Positions 16,912-25,318 are shown, counted from the first letter of the stretch. The stretch is 46,758 nt of DNA from Amycolatopsis sp. CA-126428 (GCF_002904335.1 NZ_PPHF01000002.1:1-46758); one strand, 5' to 3'. The notes: generated by a model from the letters alone, not told the origin. Numbers and translations: made by a program.

Positions 16912-19179
16912 TCAGCCGGCCGTGCAGGCGCTGCCGTTGAGCGTGAACGCCGCCGGGGCCGGGTTGGTGCCGTTGTAGGTGCCGTTGAAGCCGATGCCGG
17001 TCGAAGCGTTCGGCGCCAGCGTGCCGTTCCAGCTCAGGTTCTTGGCCGTGACGCCGCCGCCGGACTGGGCGAAGGTGGCGCCCCAGCCGGGCAGGGTCAC
17101 CTGCTGGCCGCCGGCGAAGGTGAAGGCCAGGGTCCAGCCGTTGACCGCGCTCGTGCCGGTGTTCGTGATGGTGACGTTGGCGGTGAACCCGTTGCCCCCG
17201 CCCCAGTTCGAGGCGGTGTAGGCCACCTTGCACGCGCCGGACCCGCCGCCCGCGCTCGTCGTCGCCGTCGCGACCCCGGAGCCGGCCGAGGTGTTCCCGG
17301 CGGCGTCCCTCGCCCGCACCTGGTACCGGTACGTGCTCGACGCTGTCAGGCCGCTGTCGGTGTACGACGTCGTCGCGGCCGAACCGACCACGGCGAACGC
17401 GCCCCCGCTCGCTCCCGGCGCCCGGAGGACGTCGTAGCCGGTGACGCCGACGTTGTCGGTCGACGCGGCCCAGCTCAGCGTGGCACCGCTCGACGTCACG
17501 CCCGACACGGCCGGCGTGCCCGGCACCGACGGGGCCTGGGTGTCGGCCTGGCCGCCGCCGTAGATCGTGGCTTCCTTCGACGTCTGCCGGATCCCGTTGG
17601 CGCCGTTGAGGAACCGCTCGCCCCACGCCGTCAAGCTCGCCGGGTCGAAGTTGTTCGTCATGTCGAGGTAGGCGACGTCGCTGCTGTTGCCGCTCCAGGA
17701 CCAGCCGAGGTAGCCGAGGCCGCGGGCCTGCGCCTGGGCCATGATCGTGTCCTCGTCCGGGTTGCCGTCGGTGTGCATGTTGCCGAACTCGCCGACGACC
17801 AGGGGCAGCCCGGCGGTGCGGAAGGCGTCGAAGTACGCGTTGATCTCGGCGGCGGTGTCGTAGACGCCGTACATGTGGATGGAGAAGACCGTGTTGTGCT
17901 GCGGGTCGGCGGCGAAAACCGCCGAGGCGTTGTCGCGCATGATGTTCTGCCAGTCCTGGCCCCACATCGGCGCGTCGGCCATCAGCAGGTGCTGCAGCCC
18001 GGCGGCCCGCAGCCGCTTGATCGCGTTGCTCGTCGCGCTCGTCCAGGTCGCGCTGACCTGCTGGTCGTTGCCGAACGGCTCGTTGCCCAGGTTGATGACG
18101 ACGTAGTTTTCCTGGCCCTTCAGCGCGTCGGCCACGCTGATCCAGTAACTGGCCGCCTGGTCGAGGGTGGCGGCCCCGCTCTGCTCGCCGTACCCGGTGG
18201 TGTCGTGCGCTTCCAGGACGCAGATCAGCCGGTTCTGCTTGCACTGCCCGATGACGCTGGTGACTTCGGCGGCCGGGGTCGGTCCCCACCGCTGCCCGCT
18301 GCCGAGCACGACCCGGACCGTGTTGGCGCCGAAGGACTTGATGTCGGCGAAGGCACGGTTCTGGCTCGGGTACCAGACATACGCGTGGTTCACCCCGCGC
18401 ATGACGAACGGCGAGCCGTTGCCCTCGAGGATCCGGGTGCCGTCGACGTGCAGGCCGGTCGCGGTGGGCGTGCCGGTGCCGAGCGCGGCGACCAGGGCCG
18501 GGTACCAGCGGCTCTCCATCTTCTGGATGCCGGTGGTGTTGTTCGGGTGGACGCCGTCACCGGTGTCGGCGGCGGTGTCGAAGCCGGTCCACTGGTCGAC
18601 GACGGTGATCGGCGACGCGGCCGTGGAGTGCGCCTGCGCCCAGCCGGGGATGGCGTTGTTGAGGTCCACCACCCGCTGGCCGCAGGCGGCGCAGGTGGCC
18701 GGGTTCATCGGGATGATCTTCGCGACGATCAGCTTGGTCGCCGGGTTGGCGGCCCGCAGCTGGCCCAGCAGCGTGGTGTAGGCGTCGAGGATCGTGCTCG
18801 CCGGGATGTTGTTCCAGACGTCGTTGGTGCCCAGGTGCATCAGGACGATGTCCGGGTGCGTGGACGACAGCCAGCCGGGCAGCTGGTTGTCCCGGACGAT
18901 CCCGGTCGCCAGGAACCCGCCGTGGCCCTCGTTCTCACCGTCGTAGGTGAATCCGCAGCCCTGCGCGGGCAGGGTGCCGACGAAGTCGATGTCGGTGTGG
19001 CCGGTCTCCTGGAGGTGTTTCCACAGCAGCGCGCGCCAGCAGCCGGGCGACCCGGTGATGGAGTCGCCGAGCGCCATGATCCGCGTGGGCGTGGCCGCCC
19101 CGGCCGCGGCGGGGGCGACGACAGCGCAGGCGGCCACCAGGAGGCCGGCCACGAGCGCGCGGAGGAATCGCCAGTTCAT
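16912..19179 (-). CDS. Secreted esterase-mannanase chimera (SGNH/CE3-like + GH5 + Fn3 + CBM2)
   Basis: 755 aa, four domains after a signal peptide. Residues about 30-235: SGNH esterase of the CE3 type (block I IMALGDSITGSPGCWR, block III HLGTNDVWNN, block V DGVHPNNTTG). About 238-540: GH5 endo-mannanase-like barrel (FVMRGVNHAYVWYP, acid/base in VINLGNEPFG, nucleophile in LVVGEFGN). About 546-645: Fn3 domain. About 648-755: CBM2 (CKVAYTASNWGGGNGFTANV). It should deacetylate and cut mannan or glucomannan bound to cellulose. Strong ribosome site AGGAGG. Monocistronic, with a CebR-type operator in its promoter region. Joining an acetylesterase and a mannanase in one chain is uncommon. Confidence 0.88.
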   Translation of the reverse strand: MNWRFLRALVAGLLVAACAVVAPAAAGAATPTRIMALGDSITGSPGCWRALLWKHLQETGHTDIDFVGTLPAQGCGFTYDGENEGHGGFLATGIVRDNQLPGWLSSTHPDIVLMHLGTNDVWNNIPASTILDAYTTLLGQLRAANPATKLIVAKIIPMNPATCAACGQRVVDLNNAIPGWAQAHSTAASPITVVDQWTGFDTAADTGDGVHPNNTTGIQKMESRWYPALVAALGTGTPTATGLHVDGTRILEGNGSPFVMRGVNHAYVWYPSQNRAFADIKSFGANTVRVVLGSGQRWGPTPAAEVTSVIGQCKQNRLICVLEAHDTTGYGEQSGAATLDQAASYWISVADALKGQENYVVINLGNEPFGNDQQVSATWTSATSNAIKRLRAAGLQHLLMADAPMWGQDWQNIMRDNASAVFAADPQHNTVFSIHMYGVYDTAAEINAYFDAFRTAGLPLVVGEFGNMHTDGNPDEDTIMAQAQARGLGYLGWSWSGNSSDVAYLDMTNNFDPASLTAWGERFLNGANGIRQTSKEATIYGGGQADTQAPSVPGTPAVSGVTSSGATLSWAASTDNVGVTGYDVLRAPGASGGAFAVVGSAATTSYTDSGLTASSTYRYQVRARDAAGNTSAGSGVATATTSAGGGSGACKVAYTASNWGGGNGFTANVTITNTGTSAVNGWTLAFTFAGGQQVTLPGWGATFAQSGGGVTAKNLSWNGTLAPNASTGIGFNGTYNGTNPAPAAFTLNGSACTAG

Positions 19180-19221
19180 TACCGACCTCCTGGAGAACCA
19201 CTCGACAGGAAAGTTTCAGGC

Positions 19222-19235
19222 TGGGAGCGCTCCCA
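19222..19235. promoter_or_regulatory. CebR-type LacI operator TGGGAGCGCTCCCA
   Basis: A perfect 14-bp palindrome identical to the operator known for the streptomycete cello-oligosaccharide repressor CebR. It lies 43-56 bp upstream of the mannanase start codon, directly after TACCGT (19235-19240, minus strand), which is a plausible -10. A repressor bound here would block the start of transcription. No CebR gene is in this window. Confidence 0.8.
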
Positions 19236-19323
19236 CGGTAACACGGGACCCCCGGGCGGAACACCGGCGGCGAGACAGAAACCGGCCAAACCGCTGAACG
19301 TTAAGCTGCCGGGCCCGAAGTTC

Positions 19324-19339
19324 GAGAAAGCGTTTTCAC
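19324..19339. promoter_or_regulatory. Second LacI-type operator upstream of the mannanase gene
   Basis: GAGAAAGCGTTTTCAC, an imperfect palindrome with a central CG, as in LacI-family operators. It lies about 145 bp upstream of the mannanase start. A close relative, GAGAAAGCGCTTACTC, is found at 25303-25318 in the transporter/PL26 promoter region, suggesting one regulator for both. The regulator is not identified. Confidence 0.5.
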
Positions 19340-19348
19340 GATGGTCGG

Positions 19349-20458
19349 TCAGGCCCGCCAGCGCACCTGGCCGTTGAACCGGCCGGAGCGGTCGAAGACG
19401 GCTTGGTTCTCCCAGCCGTCGCCGGACCCGGAGATGTCGGCCGGGTCCCAGCCGTTGCCGTTCACCGCGTACCAGGTGGGTTCCCAGTAGAAGACGCCGA
19501 TCGCCCCGGCGCCGCGGGCGGTGTCCTGGACCGCGGTGAAGTTCGCGGCCTGCCCGGCCGGGGTGGCCGGGTACCCCGCGCACGGCTGTGCGGCCGAGAC
19601 GGCGTTGGGTGTGCTGTCGTCGTTGGCCGTCGTGTACGGGTACGCCGTTTCGGCGAGGACGACCGGCTTGCCGTACCGGGACCGCACGTCGGACACCACG
19701 CCGGCCATGTTCGCCATCGTGCCGTGCCAGTAGCAGTAGTAGGACAGGCCGGTGATGTCCCACGGGACGCCCTGAGCCCGGATGCCGTCGTAGAACCAGC
19801 GGGCGTGCGCGTCGCTGTCGGCGTCCGCGGTGTGGATGATCACCTGAGTACCGCTGTTGCAGGCCTTGGTGGCGTTGTACCCGGCCTTGAGGAGCAGGCC
19901 GAGGTTGGTGAAGTCGTTGTTGACGACTTTCCCGTCGTTCCACAGCATGCCGACGTTGATCTCGTTGCCGATCTGCACGCTGTCCGGAGTCGTGCCCTGG
20001 GCCTTGAGCCCGGAACAGACGTCGTAGGTGTGGTCGTACACATCGGTCTGCAGCCGGCCGATGGGGTGCGCGGCCCAGGCCGCCGGCTTGGTCTGCGTAT
20101 CGGGATCGGCCCACGTGTCGGAGTAGTGGAAGTCGACCAGGAGCTTGAGCCCCTTGGCTTTCACCGCGCGGGCGTACTGCAGCACCTTCGCCTTGTTGTT
20201 GTAGCCGCTGCGCGGGTTGTTCCACACGCGCAGGCGCACGTAGTTGACGCCCGCGCCCTTGAGGATGTCGAGGGGATCGCGAGCCACCCCGGCGGCGTCG
20301 GTGTACTTCGCGCCGAGGTCGAGCGCCCGCTGGGCGGTCGAGACGTCCGCGCCCAGCATGCCGAGGGAGTTCGCGGCCGAAGCCGCCGGGACGGGCAGGG
20401 CGAGGGTCGCCAGGGTCAGGGCCGCCGTCGCGAGGCGGCCGGTACGGGACAGGATCAT
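19349..20458 (-). CDS. Secreted arabinogalactan endo-beta-1,4-galactanase, GH53
   Basis: 369 aa with a signal peptide (ATAALTLATLALPVPAASA). GH53 TIM barrel: LGADVSTAQRALDLGAKY, GVNYVRLRVWNNP, KLLVDFHYSDTWADP (very characteristic), acid/base Glu in VQIGNEINVGMLW, nucleophile Glu in VVLAETAYPYT, then GVFYWEPTW. Cleaves beta-1,4-galactan side chains of rhamnogalacturonan I outside the cell. ATG preceded by AAAGGAG and overlapping the LacI stop as ATGA, so it is the last gene of the importer operon that starts at 25132. This ties galactan degradation to the importer and repressor. Confidence 0.94.
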   Translation of the reverse strand: MILSRTGRLATAALTLATLALPVPAASAANSLGMLGADVSTAQRALDLGAKYTDAAGVARDPLDILKGAGVNYVRLRVWNNPRSGYNNKAKVLQYARAVKAKGLKLLVDFHYSDTWADPDTQTKPAAWAAHPIGRLQTDVYDHTYDVCSGLKAQGTTPDSVQIGNEINVGMLWNDGKVVNNDFTNLGLLLKAGYNATKACNSGTQVIIHTADADSDAHARWFYDGIRAQGVPWDITGLSYYCYWHGTMANMAGVVSDVRSRYGKPVVLAETAYPYTTANDDSTPNAVSAAQPCAGYPATPAGQAANFTAVQDTARGAGAIGVFYWEPTWYAVNGNGWDPADISGSGDGWENQAVFDRSGRFNGQVRWRA

Positions 20459-21513
20459 CCGATCTCCTTTGATCGAGTTCTCGAAGTCGTCCGGCGCGGC
20501 CGGGGGCGGCGGCTCGATTCGCGGACCACCAGCTCCGGCGTGAACACCACGTGCCGGTGCTCGTGTTCGGACGGCGCCAGCGATTCGGCGATGACCAGGT
20601 CCGCGGCCGCGCGGCCGATGGCGTGCCGCGGCTGGCGGACCGACGTCAGCGGCACCGCGGCCGCCGCCGCGAAGTCGATGTCGTCGTAGCCGACGATCGC
20701 CAGGTCCTCCGGCACCCGCACGCCCGCCCGCACCGCGGCCTGGAGCAGGCCCAGCGCCAGCAGGTCGTTCGCGCAGAAGACGGCGTCCGGCAGCACCGTC
20801 CTGGCCAGCAGCTGCTCGCCGGCCCGCAGGCCGCACGCCACGTTGAGGGCCGGCGCGGGCAGCACCTCGAGGACGTCCGGCGGCCGGCCCGCCAGCCGGA
20901 TCGCGTCGCGGGCACCGCGGTGGCGTTCGGCGGCCTGGTGGATGCCCGCCGGGCCGGTGACCATCACGATGCGCTCGCACCCCTCGGCCAGCAGGTGGGT
21001 GACCGCGAGCTCGCCGCCGTGGCGGTCGTCGACCGCGACCGAGCACAGGTCCTCCGCCGCCGTCGGGTGGTCGAGCAGGACCACCGAAATGCCCCGCTCC
21101 CGCAGCCACCGCACCGGTGCCGGCCCGGACTCGACCGGCGTGATCAGCACCCCGTGCACCCGCTGGGAAGCCAGCAGTTCCACGTGCCCGCGTTCCTTGG
21201 CCACGGATTCGCCGCTGTTGCACAGGATCACCGCGTGCCCGGCCTCGCTCGCCGCCTCTTCGACACCGCGGGCGACGTCGGTGAAGAACGGGTTGCCCAC
21301 GTCGAGCACCACCAGGCCGATCGTGCGGGCGGTGCCCGAACGCAACTGGCGCGCCGGTTCGTTGCGGACGTACCCGAGGGCGTCGATGGCGGCGAGGACC
21401 CGCGCGCGGGTGGCGGCGGCGACCACGTCGGGGCGGTTCAGCACGTTGGACACCGTCCCGACCGACACCTCGGCCCGGACGGCGACGTCCCGGATCCCGA
21501 TCGGCGGCTTCAC
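20455..21513 (-). CDS. LacI-family transcriptional repressor
   Basis: 352 aa. N-terminal helix-turn-helix and hinge: IRDVAVRAEVSVGTVSNVLN, then ALGYVRNEPARQLRSGTART, followed by the periplasmic-binding-protein-like effector domain (IGLVVLDVGNPFFTDVARGV, AIVGYDDIDFA, TSVRQPRHAIGRAA). GTG start overlapping the stop of the membrane protein gene as GTGA; its own stop overlaps the GH53 start. Being inside the importer operon, it probably represses that operon and the divergent PL26-CE12 genes through CTTGAATCGGTTCAAG-type sites at 25184 and 25370, released by an imported oligosaccharide. The effector is not known. Confidence 0.92.
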   Translation of the reverse strand: MKPPIGIRDVAVRAEVSVGTVSNVLNRPDVVAAATRARVLAAIDALGYVRNEPARQLRSGTARTIGLVVLDVGNPFFTDVARGVEEAASEAGHAVILCNSGESVAKERGHVELLASQRVHGVLITPVESGPAPVRWLRERGISVVLLDHPTAAEDLCSVAVDDRHGGELAVTHLLAEGCERIVMVTGPAGIHQAAERHRGARDAIRLAGRPPDVLEVLPAPALNVACGLRAGEQLLARTVLPDAVFCANDLLALGLLQAAVRAGVRVPEDLAIVGYDDIDFAAAAAVPLTSVRQPRHAIGRAAADLVIAESLAPSEHEHRHVVFTPELVVRESSRRPRPRRTTSRTRSKEIG

Positions 21514-22067
21514 CGGCGGTCCCGGGAGCCCACCGCCACCGCGGCCAGCACGAGCAGGCCCGGAGCGACAACCGCGAAGGCCGGCGCCTGCCCCACGACG
21601 ACCGCCACGACGACGATCGCGGTGACCAGCCCGAGGCTGCCCCGCCAGTCCAGGACCGTTTCCCGGCCGGCCATCGCCAGCACCGCCGGCCAGCGCCGGT
21701 CCGGCCGCCAGGCCGCCGCGCCCCGCAGGCCGGCCGCGAGGAGCGCGGCGAGCACCAGGCCCAGCACGGCCCCGAACACCCGGCCGCCGGGCAGTCCGCC
21801 CAGCACCGCGACGACGTCGACGGCTCCGATGACCAGCAGACCCACCGGGGCCAGCACGGCCACCGGGTGGGCCAGCGCCGTGCGGAACAGCCGGGCGAAC
21901 CGGCGCACGCTCGGGGTCCGGGCGTCCGCGGCGACCTCGGTGACCAGGACCGAACCGGCGGCCGCCGCGGCCAAGGACGGCACGACGAGCACTGAGGCCG
22001 CACAGACCAGGAGGCCGACGAACAGGACCTCGGCGAGCAGCGTCAGCGAGCGGTACTGCGTCTTCAT
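21510..22067 (-). CDS. YesL/DUF624-like membrane protein
   Basis: 185 aa with about four or five hydrophobic segments: LLAEVLFVGLLVCAASVLVV, PVAVLAPVGLLVIGAVDVVA, GAVLGLVLAALLAAGLRGAA and a hydrophobic C-terminal pair. The pattern of FARLFRTALAHP between the early segments resembles the DUF624 (YesL) family, whose genes sit beside sugar ABC transporters in Bacillus and actinomycetes; function there is unknown. The match is by pattern and context only. Both ends overlap neighbours by 4 bp (ATGA with the permease, GTGA with LacI), so it is part of the operon. Confidence 0.65.
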   Translation of the reverse strand: MKTQYRSLTLLAEVLFVGLLVCAASVLVVPSLAAAAAGSVLVTEVAADARTPSVRRFARLFRTALAHPVAVLAPVGLLVIGAVDVVAVLGGLPGGRVFGAVLGLVLAALLAAGLRGAAAWRPDRRWPAVLAMAGRETVLDWRGSLGLVTAIVVVAVVVGQAPAFAVVAPGLLVLAAVAVGSRDRR

Positions 22068-22894
22068 CCCTTCAGCCCCGACGTCGCCACGCCTTCGACG
22101 AGGTATCTCTGGAAGGCGAAGAAGAACAGCCCGATCGGCAGCAGGGCGAGCACCGACATGGCGAACATCGGGCCGAACGCCGACTGGCTCGTCTGGTCGA
22201 CGAAGATCTGCAGCGCCAGCGGCAGGGTGAAGCGGCCGGGGTCGTTGAGGTAGATCAGCTGCGAGAAGAAGTCGTTCCAGGTCCAGATGAAGGTGAAGAT
22301 GGCGGTGGTGATCAGCGCCGGGCGTAGCAGCGGCGCGATCACGTACCGGAACGTCCGCACCGGCCCGCAGCCGTCGATCGTCGCGGCCTCGTCCAGCTCG
22401 CCGGGCAGGGCGCGGATGAACTGGACCATCAGGAAGACGAAGAACGCGTCGGTGGCCAGGAACTTCGGCAGGACCAGCGGCCAGAACGTGTTGACCAGGC
22501 CGAGTTTCTGGAAGATCACGTACTGCGGGATGAGCACGACGTGCTGCGGCAGCATGATGGTCGAAAGCATGAAGCCGAACATCGGCCCGCGGCCCCGGAA
22601 GTGCAGCCGGGCGAACGCGTAGGCGGCCAGCGAGCAGGACACGACGTTGCCGATCACCGCGCCGGCGGAGATCACCAGCGAGTTGGCGAAGTAGTGCCAG
22701 ACGCTGTACCCGGCCACACCGGCGAACACCTGCGTGTAGTTGTCCCCGGTGGCGTGCGACGGCAGCAGCGAAAGCCCGGCCAGCACTTCCTCCGCGGGCT
22801 TGAACGACGCCGAGACGAGCCAGCCGACCGGGTACAGCAGCACCACCAGGATGAGCAGCATCAGCAGGTGCCACCCCCACGACCGGCGGGTCAT
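22064..22894 (-). CDS. Carbohydrate ABC transporter permease, MalG/YesQ type
   Basis: 276 aa with six predicted membrane segments. After the first segment LLMLLILVVLLYPVGWLVSA comes the typical MalG-class FKPAEEVLAG periplasmic segment; the cytoplasmic EAA loop that docks the ATPase reads ELDEAATIDGCGPVRTFRYV. C-terminus YLVEGVATSGLKG is standard for the class. ATG overlaps the stop of the partner permease as ATGA. Probably imports rhamnogalacturonan or galactan oligosaccharides. No ATPase gene lies in the operon, so a shared MsiK-type ATPase from elsewhere is likely. Confidence 0.93.
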   Translation of the reverse strand: MTRRSWGWHLLMLLILVVLLYPVGWLVSASFKPAEEVLAGLSLLPSHATGDNYTQVFAGVAGYSVWHYFANSLVISAGAVIGNVVSCSLAAYAFARLHFRGRGPMFGFMLSTIMLPQHVVLIPQYVIFQKLGLVNTFWPLVLPKFLATDAFFVFLMVQFIRALPGELDEAATIDGCGPVRTFRYVIAPLLRPALITTAIFTFIWTWNDFFSQLIYLNDPGRFTLPLALQIFVDQTSQSAFGPMFAMSVLALLPIGLFFFAFQRYLVEGVATSGLKG

Positions 22895-23832
22895 CGCCCC
22901 TCACCCGCGTAGAACACCCACCGACGCGAGCCGCGGAACAGCAGCGCGGTGAGCACGCCGATCACCACCAGCAGCATCCAGGCCATCGCCGACGCGAAGC
23001 CCATCCGGAAGTCCGTGAAGCCGCGCTGGTAGAGGTAGAGGGTGTAGAGCAGGGTCGAGTCGCTGGGCCCGCCGCGGCCGCTGCTGACGACGAACGCGCC
23101 GGTGAACGACTGGAACGCGTGGATCGTCTCCAGCACCAGGTTGAACAGCAGCACCGGGGACAGCATCGGCAGCGTCACCGACCGGAACCGGCGGAGCGCG
23201 CCGGCGCCGTCGAGTTCCGCCGCCTCGTACAGCTCCTTCGGGATCTGCTTGAGCCCGGCCAGGAAGATGACCATCGGCGCGCCGAACTGCCAGACGGCCA
23301 GCGCGATCACGGCCAGCAGCGCGAACTGCGGCTGGTCGACCCACCCGCCCGTGCCGAGGCCGAACGCGGCGAGCGCCCGGTCCGCCGTGCCGCCGGTGGA
23401 GAACATCGCGCGCCACACCAGGGCGAGGCTCACGCTCGCACCGAGCAGCGACGGCGCGTAGAACGCCGAGCGGTACAGCCCGGCGCCGCGGCGGGCGCGG
23501 TTCAGCAGCATCGCGACGGCCAGCGCCAGCCCCAGCTTGAGCGGCACCGAGAGCCCGACGTACCGGGCGGTGACGCCGGCGGCGTGCCAGAACCGCTCGT
23601 CGCGGGTGAACATCGTGGTGTAGTTGTCCAGGCCGACCCAGCGGGGCGCGTCGAACAGGTCGTAGTCGGTGAACGACAGGTACAGCGACGCGATCATCGG
23701 GCCGATGGTCAGCACCACAACGCCGAGCAGCCACGGCGACAGGAACAGGTAGCCGGTGCCCTGGCCGGCGCGGCGACGGCGGGGCGCGGCCCGGTCCGGC
23801 GCCACCGGCCGGTCCAGCACAGCTTGCGTCAT
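22891..23832 (-). CDS. Carbohydrate ABC transporter permease, MalF/YesP type
   Basis: 313 aa. A basic, Pro-rich cytoplasmic N-terminus precedes six membrane segments (first: YLFLSPWLLGVVVLTIGPMI). SLYLSFTDYDLFDAPRWVGL and NYTTMF follow, as in MalF-class sugar permeases. EAA loop: ELYEAAELDGAGALRRFRSV. ATG with GGGAG upstream, 13 bp after the binding-protein stop; its own stop overlaps the second permease start. Forms the membrane channel with that permease. Confidence 0.93.
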   Translation of the reverse strand: MTQAVLDRPVAPDRAAPRRRRAGQGTGYLFLSPWLLGVVVLTIGPMIASLYLSFTDYDLFDAPRWVGLDNYTTMFTRDERFWHAAGVTARYVGLSVPLKLGLALAVAMLLNRARRGAGLYRSAFYAPSLLGASVSLALVWRAMFSTGGTADRALAAFGLGTGGWVDQPQFALLAVIALAVWQFGAPMVIFLAGLKQIPKELYEAAELDGAGALRRFRSVTLPMLSPVLLFNLVLETIHAFQSFTGAFVVSSGRGGPSDSTLLYTLYLYQRGFTDFRMGFASAMAWMLLVVIGVLTALLFRGSRRWVFYAGEGR

Positions 23833-23845
23833 CGTGCGTTCTCCC

Positions 23846-25132
23846 TCAGGACCCGAGTGACTGCTGCGCGGTCTGCACCACGCGCGCGGCCCCGTCGGCG
23901 ACATTCGTGCGGCCGAAGATCACGTCGTCGTAGACGCGCTGGAAGTCGCGTTTCACCGCCGCGGACCCGGTGGGCCACAGGCCGGTGGCCGGGCCGATCC
24001 GGTCGGCGACCGACTTTTCGTAGTCGCACACCGCCTTCGTGGCGGCCTGGGCCGCGCCGCAGACCTGCTCGCGAATCGCCGTGTTGGGTGGCAGCCCGCG
24101 CGCCACGCCCAGCAGCTTTCCCGCTTCGGGGTTGTCGACCAGGAAGCTCAGCAGCTTCGCGGCGGCCTCCTTGTGCGCCGAGCGTTGCGCGACGGCGAAG
24201 GTGACCGGCGGCATCGCGGCCATGCCGGACGAAGTGCCGTCGGTGGGCAGCGGCGCGGCCTTGATCCCCGGGCCGTAGCTCGAGAGGTAGGCGCTGAGGC
24301 TGGAGTCGTAGTTGATCTCCGACCCGGCGCGCTTGGTGACCAGGCCCGAGTTCGGCATCGAGCCGTCCATCTTCGTGGTGACCTCGGGCGCGGTGACGGC
24401 CTTGGCCGCGCGCAGGCCGCCGGTCAGCGTCCAGAACTGCGTCAGCTCGGCGGCGGTGAAGCCGAGCTTGCCGTCGTCGGTGTAAAGCTGCTTGCCGTGC
24501 TGGTGCAGCCAGACCTCGAACCAGTCGATCGCCCAGCCGAAGTCGGTCGTCCCGGCCACCCCGGTCCCGGCCACCTTGCGCAGGCCGTTGCCGAACTGCG
24601 CCCAGGTCCAGGTCCCGCCGGGCCCGGACGGCGGTTCGACGCCCGCCTTCGTGAAGACGCCCGCGTCGTAGGCGAGCATCTGCGTGGTCTGGCCGCCGGG
24701 CACGGCGTACTGCTTCCCGTCGATCTTCCCGCCGGCCAGCAGCGCGGGCGCGATCCCGGTGACGTCGACCGCCTTGCCCACGTACGGGCTCAGGTCTTCG
24801 AGCACGTGCCGGTGCTGGTACTCGCCGAGCGTCGCGCGGTCCAGCTGGATCAGGTCCGGCGACGCGCCGCCGGCGACCTGGGTCGAAAGCTTCTGGAAGT
24901 AGGCGTCGTACGCGGCGTACTCCGTCTGGACCGTGATGCCCGGATTGTCCTTCATGAACAGGTCCACCGCGGCCTTCGTGACCTTGGCGCGGTCTTCGTT
25001 GCCCCACCAGACGAAGCGGATCGTCGTGGGTCCCGACGCGTCGCCACCGCCACCGCAGCCGGTGACCAGTCCCGCCAGCGTGACCGCCACGACCGCCGCC
25101 CAGCCGGCGCGCACCCCGAACCGTCCGTTCAT
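23846..25132 (-). CDS. Extracellular sugar-binding lipoprotein of the ABC transporter (YesO-like)
   Basis: 428 aa. Lipoprotein signal with lipobox LVTGC at about residue 22-26, then a Gly-rich linker. The mature part follows the family 1 sugar-binding protein pattern: TIRFVWWGNEDRAKVTKAAV, VDLFMKDNPGITVQTEY, ASPDLIQLDRATLGEY, QYAVPGGQTTQMLAYD, TWTWAQFGNGL, LLSFLVDNPEAGKLLG. It captures oligosaccharides outside the membrane for the two permeases. ATG with GAAGGGAA upstream. First gene of the six-gene leftward operon (binding protein, two permeases, DUF624-like, LacI, GH53), with a clear promoter at 25201-25229. Confidence 0.93.
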   Translation of the reverse strand: MNGRFGVRAGWAAVVAVTLAGLVTGCGGGGDASGPTTIRFVWWGNEDRAKVTKAAVDLFMKDNPGITVQTEYAAYDAYFQKLSTQVAGGASPDLIQLDRATLGEYQHRHVLEDLSPYVGKAVDVTGIAPALLAGGKIDGKQYAVPGGQTTQMLAYDAGVFTKAGVEPPSGPGGTWTWAQFGNGLRKVAGTGVAGTTDFGWAIDWFEVWLHQHGKQLYTDDGKLGFTAAELTQFWTLTGGLRAAKAVTAPEVTTKMDGSMPNSGLVTKRAGSEINYDSSLSAYLSSYGPGIKAAPLPTDGTSSGMAAMPPVTFAVAQRSAHKEAAAKLLSFLVDNPEAGKLLGVARGLPPNTAIREQVCGAAQAATKAVCDYEKSVADRIGPATGLWPTGSAAVKRDFQRVYDDVIFGRTNVADGAARVVQTAQQSLGS

Positions 25133-25183
25133 CGAATTTCCCTTCTGGCGACCACCACCCGGGCGAGCTCACCGGAATTCGGT

Positions 25184-25199
25184 CTTGAATCGGTTCAAG
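25184..25199. promoter_or_regulatory. LacI-type operator CTTGAATCGGTTCAAG
   Basis: Inverted repeat with 6-bp arms CTTGAA and TTCAAG. It lies immediately downstream of the -10 of the importer promoter (25201-25206), a repressing position. A second copy, CTTGAATCGGTTCATC, is at 25370. The repressor is most likely the LacI protein encoded in the same operon, which is inference from position. Confidence 0.7.
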
Positions 25200-25200
25200 C

Positions 25201-25229
25201 ACGGTAAGTCCGCGCGCGGGCGGCGTCAA
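25201..25229 (-). promoter_or_regulatory. Promoter of the sugar importer operon
   Basis: On the minus strand TTGACG (25224-25229), a 17-bp spacer, then TACCGT (25201-25206). This is a good vegetative-type promoter about 70 bp upstream of the binding-protein start codon, followed directly by the palindromic operator at 25184-25199. Confidence 0.65.
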
Positions 25230-25261
25230 CCAGCAATGATCGCCCCGAAAGCGCCGAAACT

Positions 25262-25276
25262 TTCGAATCGATCGAA
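25262..25276. promoter_or_regulatory. Palindrome TTCGAATCGATCGAA in the divergent promoter region
   Basis: A 15-bp inverted repeat with 5-bp arms TTCGA and TCGAA. It shares a central AATCG with the operators at 25184 and 25370 but differs in the arms, so it may be a weaker auxiliary site or chance. Confidence 0.4.
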
Positions 25277-25302
25277 CGGCCGCAGGCGTTCCTCCGATCA
25301 TC

Positions 25303-25318
25303 GAGAAAGCGCTTACTC
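25303..25318. promoter_or_regulatory. LacI-type operator GAGAAAGCGCTTACTC
   Basis: Imperfect palindrome around central AAGCGCTT, close to the site at 19324-19339 in front of the mannanase gene. It lies roughly 30-45 bp upstream of the -35 proposed for the PL26 gene. The sharing of this site type by two promoters suggests a second, unidentified LacI-family regulator. Confidence 0.5.

Noticed and set aside
16861..19377. Open frame of about 840 codons antisense to the mannanase gene
   Set aside because: It starts in the palindrome and runs opposite a protein with four recognisable domains.
20466..20484. Palindrome TCGAGTTCTCGA before the GH53 start as an operator
   Set aside because: It lies within the 3' coding region of the LacI gene, does not match the other operators, and GH53 has no separate promoter.
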